Of a stretch of DNA of 64,000 nucleotides, positions 40,081 through 51,668 are shown one piece after another. The stretch lies in NCBI GenBank assembly GCA_037355855.1, contig CM074763.1, positions 3,968,001 to 4,032,000 of the forward strand, written 5' to 3'. The translations under genes were made by a program, and so were the position numbers. Each line of letters begins with the position of its first letter. Position 1 is the first letter of the stretch. The stretch is from Pseudo-nitzschia pungens (lineage: Eukaryota > Bacillariophyta > Bacillariophyceae > Bacillariales > Bacillariaceae). The notes below the pieces were generated by a model. It did no database searches and had not been told where the DNA came from. It saw nothing but the letters and a program-made list of their open reading frames with translations.

Positions 40081-42310
40081 GTTCCAAGCCCTGCTGTCTG
40101 GGATGACGCATGGAGGAGATCTCCCGGATAAAGAGCGGAAGGAACCTACAGGATGAAGTATTCCTGTTGAGCGCTCAGCACCACAGCCTGCAATCGCAGC
40201 ACCAACAACAACAAAAACAGTTTGATTCTCTGCTACAGAGGACCGATCGAACATGGATCTGAATCGAAAACAACTGAATCGATCCAAGGGTACAACAGAC
40301 GCTAAAGATAGAACAGCAGCAATAAATAGACCACTCTTGTCCCTGGCAAGGAATTGGTCCACGGGTACAGCAAAAAATCTTTATTGCAATCCCGGAAACT
40401 CCAAAGACTACACCAAAGGAGGTGCGCTGGAGCAAAATTATTTAAAGCTACTGTTGACTGCTGGAAATACAACCAAACATACAGCAGAACCGGCATCGAA
40501 TACGAGCAATGTGGCTCCTATTCTTCTAACCAACGTACAGTACATAGAAGGCATACCCATGAAATCAAAACCACTACTAGCACTACTAGATAGTGGATCC
40601 TCCAGAACTCTAATCAACAAAAGAGCACTACCATTTGGCACACTACCAATCAGAAGCAAGCACCAAGTCCTAACCACCACAGCGAATTGAAGCTTTGATA
40701 CTACAGAATACATTATCATGAAGAACATCAAGCTACAAGAGTTTGGCAACTACACTATCGCCCAACAAGAGGCAAGGCTCTTCCATTCCCCCAACTGTAA
40801 ATATGATCTGATACTAGGCAGAGACTTCCTCCACCTAGCAAAGATCAATCTCCTATTCAAAGAAGGCGCAGTGCAGTGGATGGACAGAACCATTCCCATG
40901 AAGGACACCTCACTATACCAAGAGTCGGACTACACCATGCTCATGAAAGAACTAGAAGATGCTGAACTCTTTGCTGATGATCTCTCCTTTGCCAATCCAT
41001 ACAAGTCCAAAGTCATACTAGACCGAGCCTTCCAAGAAACAGATCCATCTAGTAAAGTCGCGCAGCAGCAGTCCCACATGTCCAAGACAGAGCAGCAGCA
41101 GTTCCAAGCAATACTAGCCAAGTACCCCAATGTCTTCAATTGAGAATTAAAAAAGTATCCACACAAGAAAATCTCTCTAAGACTGAAACCCGGATCCAAG
41201 CCCATACACAAGAAGCCTTATCCAGTTGCATACAAAAGAGAAGACCTATTCAAAAGGGAGCTCCAGAATCTTTGCAATGATGGAGTACTCAAGCGTTGCA
41301 CTGGACCAGCTGAATGGGCCTTCCCTAGCTTCATTGTTCCAAAGAAAGACAACAGAGTTAGATGGGTATCAGACTTCAGAGAACTCAATGAACTGCTTGA
41401 AAGATGTCCTTATCCAATCCCTAGGATACAGGATATCATGAACAAGAGGGGAAAGTACACTCTCTTCACCAAGATTGACTTGTCCATGCAATACTACTGC
41501 TTTGAACTCGACGACGCAAGCAAGAAGCTCTGTACCATAGTCACTCCCTATGGATGTTATGAGTATCAGCGCCTACCAATGGGTGTCAAAGTCTCTCCGG
41601 ATGTTGCCCAGCAACTCATGGAAGATATCCTACAAGACACTGACTGCACCGTTTATATTGATGATATTGGCATCTGGACCAATGGCTCTTTTGATCTACA
41701 CATGAAAACTATAGACAAGATCTTCAACTGGCTCAACCAGAATGGACTTAAATGCAACCCACTCAAGTGTGATTGGGCTGTACAAGAAACCAACTTCCTT
41801 GGCTATTGGATGACACCTACAGCAGTTAAGCCATGGAGAAAGAAGATTGAAGCAATCCTCCACATGGATAGGCCCCGAACTGTCACTCAAGTCAAGTCCT
41901 TCCTCGGAGCAGTCGGCTACTACAGAGACATGTGGTCCCGAAGATTCCATGTCTTAGCTCCTCTCTTTGATATCACAGGTACTTCCAAGAAGCAAACTCC
42001 TCAACCTGCTGCCATCAAAGGCAAACAAAGAAAGGCTCCTTCAGCTTTCACATGGGGATCTGCTCAAGACAAAGCCTTTCAAGAGATGAAAGCAATGGTG
42101 GCAGCGGATGCGCTGAACACCTATCCAGACTTAAACAAGCCCTTTCAACTGTACACTGATGCATCAGACCTACAACTAGGGGCTGCCATAATACAAGATG
42201 GCAAGCCCATTGCCTATTGGTCCAAGAAACTATCTGATGCCCAAAAGAATTACACTACTATGGAGAAAGAACTCCTCGCAATAGTACAAATTTTGTTAGA
42301 AAAAATTTAG
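40081..42310 (+). pseudogene. Ty3/gypsy protease, reverse transcriptase and RNase H, with two TGA stops
   Basis: One frame from about 40253 to 42310. Aspartic protease active site LLDSGSS (about 40583-40603) and the ILGRDFL flap region follow in order. RT motifs are RWVSDFRELN, FTKIDLSMQYY, RLPMGVKVSP and the catalytic YIDD (about 41654-41665). RNase H starts LYTDASDLQLGAAI (about 42148) and includes MEKELLAIV. TGA codons at 40688-40690 and 41141-41143 break the frame, and a frameshift at an A-run (about 42300) ends it. The integrase is missing downstream. The leader 40081-40450 is similar to the post-gag interior of TR-GAG1 and TR-GAG2, so this is a relative, possibly the former autonomous partner. 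Loss of function is clear. Confidence 0.88.
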
Positions 42311-43116
42311 ACAACTACTTCATACTTCAAGCAGGGTCCATTAAATTTGTGTGACTTTCATGTCTTGTTCCACAGAAATGACTCGTTAACCACGCAGTTG
42401 GTGCAATCAAGTGTCAAGAGAGAAATAAGGTGCATTGATAAATGCATTTTCAAACTTTATCACATCTTCCTTTAGGTCAGTAATTGCTTTAACAATGCGC
42501 CAAGACTTTTCTTGAATTATTTTGACGCTGGGTCACCCTATGATTGAGCAATGGACTTCTTCGTTTGAGTATATTTTCAAGAAAACAAAAGCCCAAAGCA
42601 AGTGTTTCAATTTAATATCTTCCCTCACTGCCATCTCAATCCTATTCCAAATTTCAGCAATTACAGTACCTGGGGGCTCCAAAGATAGAGTTCATTTGAG
42701 CATCCAAGTCTTTCGAATCCCACTTGCGACTGTGTGGGAATCCAAGGGCATTTCTTGCTACAGATTTGACGTTCACCACGGTTCTTTCTGTGTTGATTAC
42801 TACTATTTGCTGGCGCCACTGTTGCTGCTGCAAATTATGAGCATCGATTTCCTGAAGAGTGACACTGTGTGCATCTTACGCTGCTGTTCTACAAACTTCG
42901 GAGAGTAAAAAGACATTTGTGTATGGTTCATTCATTCATAAGTGGCAACATTCGGTAGTGCTAGAATTAGAGATGAATGATAGTGAAGTCGTATTTTATT
43001 TTTCTATGGTTACAAATTGCTGTGCAAGAGAAGTTCTCGTTCGGAGTTTAATCACATCGTGACACCGTCGTTGTGTCATCTGCTGAGTGACTGATAAAGA
43101 TCTCTTCTCACTTCGC
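42311..43116. other. No gene recognised
   Basis: About 0.8 kb between the gypsy fragment and the 3' end of the V-ATPase subunit gene. Only short frames are present. The right-hand end is presumably the 3' UTR of the minus-strand V-ATPase gene. Confidence 0.6.
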
Positions 43117-43626
43117 TTAATTACCCTCACAAACGAAAGAGTTCTGCGACAAAATGAGAGCTACAATAAGTCCGTAAAGTCCAAGGGCTTCTGCGAAAAT
43201 CAAGATCAAAATCATACCAACGAACAACTTTTCTTGTTGTCCAACCGCTCGTACACCAGCATCTCCTACAATTCCAATCGCCATACCAGCGGCGAGACCA
43301 GACAGACCACAGCAAAGGCCAGCGGCTAAGTGCGCGAATCCAGTGTACAGGGAATATTGGGAAAGGCCGTTTTGAGGGGCTACGATAGATCCCTGAATGA
43401 TTACGGCAACAATCAAACCATAGATACCTAACACTCCCGCCATGACAACAGGAATAATATTTCGCATCACCAACCCAGGGTTCATCACACCCATGGAGGA
43501 GATTCCGACACCAGACTTCGCAGTTCCGTATGCAGCACCAATGTTGGCGAAAACAAGGGCTGATGTGACTCCCATGAAGCCGAAGAAAGGCGCAGAGGCC
43601 GGACAAGTTTCCATTTCAACACTCAT
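43117..43626 (-). CDS. ATP6V0C: V-type H+-ATPase proteolipid subunit c
   Basis: 169 aa, single exon, full length for the 16-kDa proteolipid. Subunit c forms the rotor ring in the membrane V0 sector of the vacuolar proton pump and carries protons across the vacuole or silica-vesicle membrane. Four transmembrane helices are visible: [20 protein letters not shown], the [19 protein letters not shown] helix, the [19 protein letters not shown] helix, and [20 protein letters not shown]. The last contains the essential Glu. The start [16 protein letters not shown] fits the family N-terminus. It is divergent from the aldolase gene across 4.2 kb. Highly conserved and almost certainly functional. Confidence 0.96.
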   Translation of the reverse strand: MSVEMETCPASAPFFGFMGVTSALVFANIGAAYGTAKSGVGISSMGVMNPGLVMRNIIPVVMAGVLGIYGLIVAVIIQGSIVAPQNGLSQYSLYTGFAHLAAGLCCGLSGLAAGMAIGIVGDAGVRAVGQQEKLFVGMILILIFAEALGLYGLIVALILSQNSFVCEGN

Positions 43627-46600
43627 GATTTAATTGATGTATATCCGTTTGATGTTGCTGCTTCGAATAGCATGATCATACCATGCCCGATTTCATAAGA
43701 AAGGCAAGAAGAATAATTTCCGGTCAGTTGGTGATGAAAAAAGTGAGCAAAATAATCCAACTTCGACCTCGGCAGACCGTCGAGACCGCCTGAAAATACA
43801 CCAGAAACCCCGGTATTGATCTACCGGTAACAGACTTCCCACGCTGCATTCATATACACGAATCAGGTAGATACAGCTTATTAAATTGTCGTTGATGGTG
43901 CAAGAGGTCAATCGCTTTCCGATTGTTTGTGACGCTGGGTTGGCATCGTTGGGTGTCATTCCTTACCTATCGGCTGTTGACTAAATTGTAATACAGTCCG
44001 AAGATTTGTCGAGAGTGTCTCCAAGCGTTAGCAGAGCGATGTTTCACAGCAGCCGAACACGAAGAGCGCATGATTGATATCTAGACTTCGTTCGCGTTGT
44101 CGGCTGGCTTTTCAATAGCCGCTCCTGCGATTTCGTATCATTCTGAATATACGTTAATGAAGTATTAATAAAATATAAATGGAATAACGCGTGATTGTTT
44201 CATTGGAGAAAGTAATATAGATATACAGTAATAAATAATCGTTATGAACAAACTTTTGAGTATTCTGACATTCCCCAGTTTTATCCGCTTCCCCCGAAAC
44301 ATTATATGCATGCCGCAGAGACTGATTTGTGATTTCCTTCTCTTCAACTCTCACCGGTCCAGTAAGATTTTACGGTACATACGAAATTACCGTACGTAAC
44401 TGGACTGTCGTTACAGAAAAGTTAGGTATCTTGCGTTCGTACAGGGTACGTATGGTACCGGTAGGTAATATTTAACGCAAGAAGTACAGGTAAGGTTAGC
44501 CGGTACCGGTACCGTACCGTACGTACATTCTGGGTACGCGTACTCGTACGAGTAGCCTCACTTGTTTTCACTGCTTGTAATTTCTTGTTCCGTGTTCTTT
44601 CGAGATTGATTTTGAAGACCGTTTCTCAAAAATTAAAAATAAATGGTAGCCATTGCATTAGCCATCACTTTCCGAGATTTGATTGATCCCCTCGCCCATC
44701 ATTTTTCGTTGGAGGGACAAAAATTGATTTCGAGAGTGGTTCATACTTGTACTCACACTTGCAGCATATTGGCTGTTGGGTAAACCTTAGTTGCATACGG
44801 TGTTGATACTCTGAGACAACCGGTAAACGAGTGATAACGCATAGTTTGAGAAACAAGTATTTTTGTCCATACGGGACCAGATAACATTACTCATCGTTAC
44901 TAGTGATATCTGAATTTTCCATTCCGAAATCAGATGACGACGCAACGTTCTCAATTCCAAGTGAACTTGCTTGTACGCATTTGAGAGCACTCTAAAAGTA
45001 AGTCGACACTGTTGTCGTTCTTCAACGTGCAAACGAGTGGTACGCGACAAGCGCTTTGTTACAGTTCTTGAAAAAACCATTGCGAAATGGTGGCATGATG
45101 ATTGAATTTGTAACAACATGGTTCTTCTTAGCAAAGTACGAAAACCTTCTCGCAAAAATGAATACGTTCCCAGACACTTTTCTTTTGCAGCCTTCTGAAA
45201 GAAGAGTCACTAGTGTTCGCACATTGTAGAGAATCCCACTTATTATTATCTTATTTGTTGCGTTTCTCACCCTGGTGATGATCCATTATTTTTTGTTTCA
45301 GAAATGATGAGAGACCAGGAAATAATGTTGTGGGACAATGTTTTGAAAATTGGACAGGCGAAGTCTACCCATGGTGAGTCTTCGATGCATTGAAGGAATC
45401 CACAAATTAGTCAGGATGCACGTTTTTCCCATAGCTGTGTATTCGTTACGTTTGTGGTAGAGTATTGCAAGCGCCTGGAATGCGAGGTACGCGGGAGTTT
45501 TACCGTTCTGGTACGACAATTTGCCCGATATATCCCTTCATTCCGTTCCAATCGACAATCTAGTTTGGAATGTGTGGTTGTAATCGTGGGCCCTGAGAGT
45601 TGATGTCTTGCTATTTTCTTGGCAAAATACGAAAGGAGCACATCGTAGTGGGCTTGCTTACAGCTTATCTCAACGCTTTTGCCTTCATTTGACTGTTGTT
45701 GACCATAGACGCAACGTCACCAACCGAAAGATAGAGTTTTGTGATCGCATGAAAAGCAGGGAATGGGATGCTGATGGGGTAAAAAATGATTGATGTTCGT
45801 TCAACCTCGATAGTCAAAACGTGTCAAGGAGCAAGATCAGTCGGAATTTCTGTATTTGATCACCATCGATTGTGAGACGCACCCCTATTCCAACAATCAA
45901 TTTTCAAGGTAAGGCAGTCGCAATGTATGTGTGTTTGAAAAATGTTGAAAAACGGGGTAGTACACTCTGGATTTTGATAGTCGTCGTTTTTGATGGCAGT
46001 TACATGCATTCCTTTTTTCTACCCCAACATCGAACGTGCAGTCAGTCGATACATGGAGCGACCCGGCTCTCTGAACGCTCGCTTGACTGCTCGACATCAA
46101 TATGTATGTTGAACAGATTCTATACTTACACGAACCTTCATGTGCTTTGTTGCAGTGGACCACGTTTCTTCATACCGCAAATGGCGAGGCAACATTGGAC
46201 AGACGTGCTAGATAGCTTCCTATGAGAAAGGGATACTATAGGAAGACAAGTGCGAGGTTAGTTTTCAATCTCTTTCCAGCGATCGATATTGGATAGCGGT
46301 TATCATCTTTTAATGTTCGTCCAGATTCCAGATTAACATAAAGATCAGGAAAAGTACTTGATCACGAGTAGTTGGGTATTTTCTTCCGCAAGGAAAACAC
46401 GGAGAAAGAGCCCTGAAGCATATCCCTCTCTAAGACCAGTGTGTTGGACGGCAGACACTGCCTTTGCCACTGCAAGAACAGGTGGTCTTTCGCCATAATA
46501 TAGCCGCACGCATTTATGGATAGTTCAAGTCAATTGTCACCAATTGAACCATTACTACAATGCCTTATCAGATCTTGCGACACTCCAACTTCAATACGGC

Positions 46601-47834
46601 ATATCGACATCGTAGAAGGTCTGTATCACATAGATGTTCGTACCTGCAGAGTCTGTTTCTTTTCACAGAGTAGGTTCATGTCACTGAGAATGAATTGTTG
46701 AATCTTAATTCTTTTTGTTCACAGCTTCAGAACCTTTCCGGTGCTCCGCTTTCCCCATTCGTTTCACACAAGGTAAGGAAGGACTAGGCTGTGTGTCACG
46801 CATCACGGGTACAAAATCTCCAAATTCCTCTTCTTATTTTGTTCAAACTCCGATGTGTAATACTGCCAAAAAAATGTTGCTATCCTTCATCTTTTTTAAA
46901 GTGCGGACTGGTGTTGTGATGTAAGGTAGGAAAAGGTCTCATACAGAATGAGAGGGACGGAGCGCCATGTCCGTACACAGCCCCGCCACCTTAGCTAAGG
47001 TGTTGATCTGCTGAAGAACAATTACTTCGTACTAGCGACCCAGGATCCGAAATCGGAAATCATGCACAAAATCCACATTCGTACGGTTCTGTACAGGTAC
47101 GGTACAACCGAGCTCTCCAAATGGATACAAGTGAGGTTGAGAGTAACCTTACCTGTAAAAGCACTCTAGCCAGTTCGTATTTTGAATTGGTGTGTCGACT
47201 TCGAACGCTAAAATCTACTGAATCCATCCGTGTTTACGTTCTCGTACCTTTGGTACCTATTGTGGGTCAAAGGTTCTCAGTTGGCGTTCTGTATTCTCCC
47301 ATATGAATATCTGGTAAGGTTACTGAGTACGAGTAAGATTACCGGTAATGTGAGTACGAGTAGTCTAATAGTACGAAGTAAGTTTTTTACTTCGTATTAC
47401 TGTATTTATTACGGGTACAAATTTTGTGCCTGTACCCGTAATCAGATACTCAAATACGAAGTTGAAAGTAAGGCCTCAACCTCACCGCACAATATTCAAT
47501 ATTTCTAATCTTCTGCGTGCGTACACTAACGTAAGCAATTTTTTGAGGTGGTTCGCCTTCGCCACTCAAGACTAAATTACGCAAATTCGAAATGACACTG
47601 CAAAAGTTCCATTTGGTTGATCGAATCTCGTGCGTGTATTCTTGTCACCAAAAAAAGGATTCTTGAGTGCGATATCTTACTGGTACTTGTACGATCATGC
47701 ACGTCAATTATGACCCGGTGGGGAAACGAAGCGTTCTCCTCGATGAGAGCTCACAGCATCCAAATTGAGAACATATCTGACAAAACACAATCTTTTGACC
47801 CGAAACAAAGCGTTATTGAATACGATAAGCCAAG
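43627..47834. other. 4.2 kb intergenic region between divergent genes
   Basis: It separates the starts of the V-ATPase gene (minus) and the aldolase gene (plus), so both promoters should be here. Clusters of GTAA/TACCGG words occur at 44356-44545 and 47085-47445. Many small frames exist, with plausible GT and AG sites at about 45909 and 46170, but no domain or coding pattern that would support a gene. No tRNA, rRNA or snRNA is recognised. Confidence 0.55.
47408..47442. repeat. 12-bp perfect inverted repeat
   Basis: ATTACGGGTACA (47408-47419) and TGTACCCGTAAT (47431-47442) with an 11-nt spacer, upstream of the aldolase start. It uses the same words as the dispersed intergenic motif. Confidence 0.85.
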
Positions 47835-49354
47835 ATGACTAGTTTAGCTGACATTGTACCCCCTGGAGTTGTCACTGGTGACAACTTGGTCAAGCTTATG
47901 GAACATGCCCGTGCGAACAACTACGCCATTCCTGCCGTCAACTGTACTAGGTGCGTTTGATGGTTATTGTCAAATGAAGTAATAGTGATCCTTCGCTGGA
48001 ATTGAATCTTTGTGTTGTTTGTCGAACGGTTTGAGGTGTTTTGAAAACAGAACAACGCAGTGGTGATTTTTCCGACATTGCCATGTCGAATATTCATGGG
48101 GTACCTAAACCCCTTGATGAGATATTCTCGGACGAATGAATTGCTCTCTGTCAATCCTTCCTCGGTTTGATTTTTTTAGCAAGATAGCTAACTGTGTTCA
48201 ACCACGTTTTTGATTGACTTCACTTCTTGAATTCGTCGACTTCCCTAAAATTACTTTTTTTCAGTTCGTCGACCGCAAACGCTGTGTTGGAGGCTGCACG
48301 TAAAGCCAAGGCACCTGTAATTCTCCAAGTTTCCAATGGGGGAGGTTCGTTCTTGCTTGGAAAGGGGGTAAAGGCTGCTGATGGAGCTGCTGCTGGATCT
48401 ATCGCATTAGCCATGCATGTTCGATCCGTCGCGAAGTACTATGGAGTTCCCGTTGTTCTTCACTCCGATCACTGCGCAAAGAAGCTTCTTCCTTGGTTCG
48501 ATGCTATGCTCGCGGCCGACGAAGACTTTTACGCGAAGTTTGGAGAACCACTTTTTTCGTCCCATATGCTTGACCTCTCCGAGGAACCAGATGAAGAGAA
48601 CATTGCCATCTGTGTTGAATATTTTAAGCGAATGGCACCTATGAAGATCTGGTTGGAGATGGAAATTGGAATCACAGGAGGAGAGGAAGATGGTGTAAAC
48701 AACGAAGATGTTGATCCCGAAAAATTGTACACAACCCCTGAGCAAGTTTACTCCGTCTACGAAGCCCTTTCCGGAATCGGTCCCATGTTTTCCATTGCTG
48801 CCGCTTTCGGAAACGTGCACGGTGTATACAAACCCGGTAATGTCGTTCTCTCTCCAGAACGCCTCGGTGGTCACCAAGCATATGCCAAGAAGATGTTGAA
48901 CAGCGATCTTGACAAGCCCATATTCTTAGTCATGCACGGAGGTTCTGGTTCCACTGATGAGGAAATCAGAACTGCTGTCGTCAACGGAGTTGTCAAAATG
49001 AACATTGATACCGATACTCAGTGGTCATACTGGGATGGTCTTCGTGCATATGAAAGTGAAAAGCGTGAGTACCTCCAAGGTCAAATCGGAAACCCCGACG
49101 GCGCTGACAAACCCAACAAGAAATTCTATGATCCTCGGGTTTGGATTAGGAAGGCCGAAGAATCCATGTGCAAGCGTGTCATGGTTAGCATGGATAAGCT
49201 TTCCACCACTGGCACTTACGAGGTGTCGGAAGATGAACCCGCTCATGCCCAACTCGGGGAACTCAAGGCATCTCCCAGTCCAGTTATTCTTATGACCGCC
49301 GGAGCCGTTATCGGATCTGCTGCGACACTTCTCATGAAAGCCATCGCTAAATAA
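47835..49354 (+). CDS. FBA: Class II fructose-bisphosphate aldolase with hydrophobic C-terminal tail
   Basis: Join(47835..47950,48265..49354), 401 aa; the 314-bp intron has GTGCGT and TTTTCAG ends and splits a Ser codon, giving NCTSSSTANAVLEAAR. The enzyme reversibly cleaves fructose 1,6-bisphosphate in glycolysis and gluconeogenesis and needs a divalent metal. Visible class IIA signatures are VVLHSDHCAKKLLPW (metal-binding His, catalytic Asp), GITGGEEDGVNNE, FGNVHGVYKPG, HGGSGSTDEEI and KMNIDTDTQW. The N-terminus MTSLADIVPPGV has no targeting peptide, so the cytosolic form is expected. Unusually, the last about 25 residues (SPVILMTAGAVIGSAATLLM, then KAIAK) form a hydrophobic segment that looks like a tail anchor. 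Class II aldolases normally end without one. Confidence 0.95.
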
Positions 49355-50471
49355 GCGAAAAACCGTGTCATAGATTTTCGTACGAAATCTGTAGCGGTTG
49401 GCACCGCTCTTGACCACGGCAATGGTTCCTTTATACCTTTCTATTCTCTTGTTGTACCACGAACGAATGTATTGTGACGTGACGATGGAATGAAGATTAA
49501 GATCGTGAAATAACACTGAGTTATAACTTTGAGTATTATTATTATGTTAAAAAATGAAGAATATGGTGTCTTTGATTGATTCCTTTGGTTCTATGGTGGG
49601 TATAGGTAACTGTGTTGGTGCTCCAGACTGCGGCAACTTAACACGACGATGTATTTAGCAATTTACTGTACCGGTAACTTTACCGTATGTCATGAATTCG
49701 TGAGACTTTAATTGCTTGTGTAACTCCTGTTGTGTTTCTGGGTCGATACAGTACTGTAGGGATTTTTAACTAAGGTTACTTGTTGCAGAACATCTAAGAA
49801 TTGACTAAAATAATAATAATAATGTTACTTTGTACGTGTACGGAATGAAAGTAACGTACGCCTACGTACGTACTTCGTAGTAGCCGCGCAGTATTTTTTC
49901 GTATTCAATCAATTACTATACGACTGTACGGTAATCTTACTTAGTGTTACCCGTAATTACGATAGTAGTCGTAAGAGTAACCTTACTTCCTACACGTAAT
50001 TACCGTACGATAGTGTAAGGTTTTACCATACATGTACTGAACACTGAATGTTTCTTGCAACATCTTCTGACACGTCACGTGTTTCCGGCAGGTGGAATCA
50101 AAATTCTCTTAGTCAAACTCATGTTAACAACGTCTTTTCACTGTTGACTCGACATGATAAGTGAATCAGCGTCTAGCTTATTCAGCGTTAACCTTACTTG
50201 AAAACAGCACGGCTTCAAAAGTGATATTACGTCTTATCTGGCGGTCTATCAACAGCCTCGTTTCCATGTTTCGTCCTCACTCCGCCTACAACGTTTCACA
50301 GTATTCCAAAGTTTGATTCGCGGCGAATAACTGGAAAGTCTGTGAGTGGTTGAGGGCGGCATTCGAACTTTACGACTTTCAACTGGTTTGTGTATCTACG
50401 ACGGGAAAGAGCCCGCTGAAACAAACCTTTTCTTCTGTTGACACTCATAACGATATCGGTCAGAATTAATA
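49355..50471. other. Intergenic DNA with GTAA/TACCGG motifs
   Basis: Includes the aldolase 3' UTR and the CcdA-like promoter. Words such as GTACCGGTAACTTTACCG and GTAAGGTTTTACC are frequent at 49670-50030. No gene is recognised. Confidence 0.6.
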
Positions 50472-51668
50472 ATGATTCAATTATCTGGAGTGAGCGGACG
50501 ACCAAGCGGAGGTTCTCACCGAATATCCTTGCAGATAATGGCTCTACTACTAACGTTAGTAGCAAATGCTTTTGCTTTCCAGACCATTCCGAATACGAAG
50601 TCTCAGATCCGAAACATCGATGGTGGTTCTCAAGTTCGCCAGAAAATTTCACAACTCAACATGATGAACTGGGAAGATGTAATGTTCAATGCACAAGCAA
50701 CGGCTTCGTCGATGGCATCCATCTCTCTAGATGACCCGTCAAACCTTATCTCGAGTGTCCCCGTAATGTATGGTGCTGGTTTGCTGACAGCATTTTCTCC
50801 CTGTGTATGGGGCCTACTACCTCTGACTATATCTTATATATCGACAGCTGCTGGAGAGCGTGAAGACAAAGCGATTATTTTACCAACTTTGTCGTTTGCA
50901 TTCGGGCTTGCTTCTGTATTCTGTAGTCTTGGACTAATTGCCGCGTCCGTTGGTGGAGCGGTGTACGGGAACAGTGGGAATACGAATATAATTCTTCCTA
51001 TTGTCTCGAACGCAATCTGCTGTTTGATGGCCTTTCAGCTTCTTGAGCTCATTGACATTCCACTTCCCGCGCTGAAATCGCCGGCCGCAACTAGTAACAA
51101 AGCCAACGATGAGCTGATATTGATTGACGGTAGTGGGAAAATCTTATCAACTAATGACTCGTCTCCCAAATCGAAGGGGGAGCAGGGGTCGCTTTTTCGA
51201 ACCTTTCTTCTGGGTGGTTCATCTGCTTTGGTAGCGTCCCCCTGTGCCACACCGGTGCTGACTTCAATCCTAGCCTTCGTAGCAAGTAGCTCAAATCCCC
51301 TGTTGGGAGGTTTCCTGCTACTTTTCTACACCCTTGGGTATGTTATCACCATATATTGTTCTCAAATGCATCTACAGAGCTGCTTCGTTTGCAGATACTA
51401 TTCTTTTTCCTCACTAATAATTCTTCCTCACTTTGTTATTTGCCGAATACTTCCAAGGTATTCTACACCGCTTTTGGTAACGGCAGCTACTGGAGGAAAA
51501 GCCCTTGTTGGATTGAAGGAGCTTGGGGGAAAAGACGAATCTTCAATTTATGCGAGCATTGCTCCATGGGTCACACCCTTCACTGCCGGTATCTTGCTTT
51601 GGTATGGCACTAATGGTCTCCTGACTGCGGTTCTTGGAGATCCATCATTAGCCGGTCTATTATCATAA
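50472..51668 (+). CDS. ccdA: Plastid CcdA-like thiol-disulfide transporter
   Basis: Join(50472..51337,51458..51668), 358 aa. CcdA passes reducing power across the thylakoid membrane for c-type cytochrome assembly. Its two membrane Cys are visible in AFSPCVWGLLP and ASPCATPVLTSIL, within about six hydrophobic helices. The 120-bp intron (GTATGT…CCAAG) interrupts YTLGYSTPLL; without splicing the frame still reads through, because the intron is 40 codons without a stop. The N-terminus has a signal-peptide core (IMALLLTLVANA) followed by FAFQ, close to the ASAFAP cleavage motif of diatom plastid proteins. ATG 50538 is an alternative start that keeps this core. A hydrophilic loop (about 195-230) between the two CcdA halves is longer than in bacteria. 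Confidence 0.9.
   Translation: MIQLSGVSGRPSGGSHRISLQIMALLLTLVANAFAFQTIPNTKSQIRNIDGGSQVRQKISQLNMMNWEDVMFNAQATASSMASISLDDPSNLISSVPVMYGAGLLTAFSPCVWGLLPLTISYISTAAGEREDKAIILPTLSFAFGLASVFCSLGLIAASVGGAVYGNSGNTNIILPIVSNAICCLMAFQLLELIDIPLPALKSPAATSNKANDELILIDGSGKILSTNDSSPKSKGEQGSLFRTFLLGGSSALVASPCATPVLTSILAFVASSSNPLLGGFLLLFYTLGYVITIYCSQMHLQSCFVCRYYSFSSLIILPHFVICRILPRYSTPLLVTAATGGKALVGLKELGGKDESSIYASIAPWVTPFTAGILLWYGTNGLLTAVLGDPSLAGLLS

Noticed and set aside
44787..45270. Small minus-strand frames in the V-ATPase/aldolase intergenic region as exons
   Set aside because: Arg/Leu-rich translations without motifs; putative splice sites could not be joined into a sensible protein.
49025..49516. 163-codon minus-strand frame
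   Set aside because: Antisense to the aldolase 3' end.
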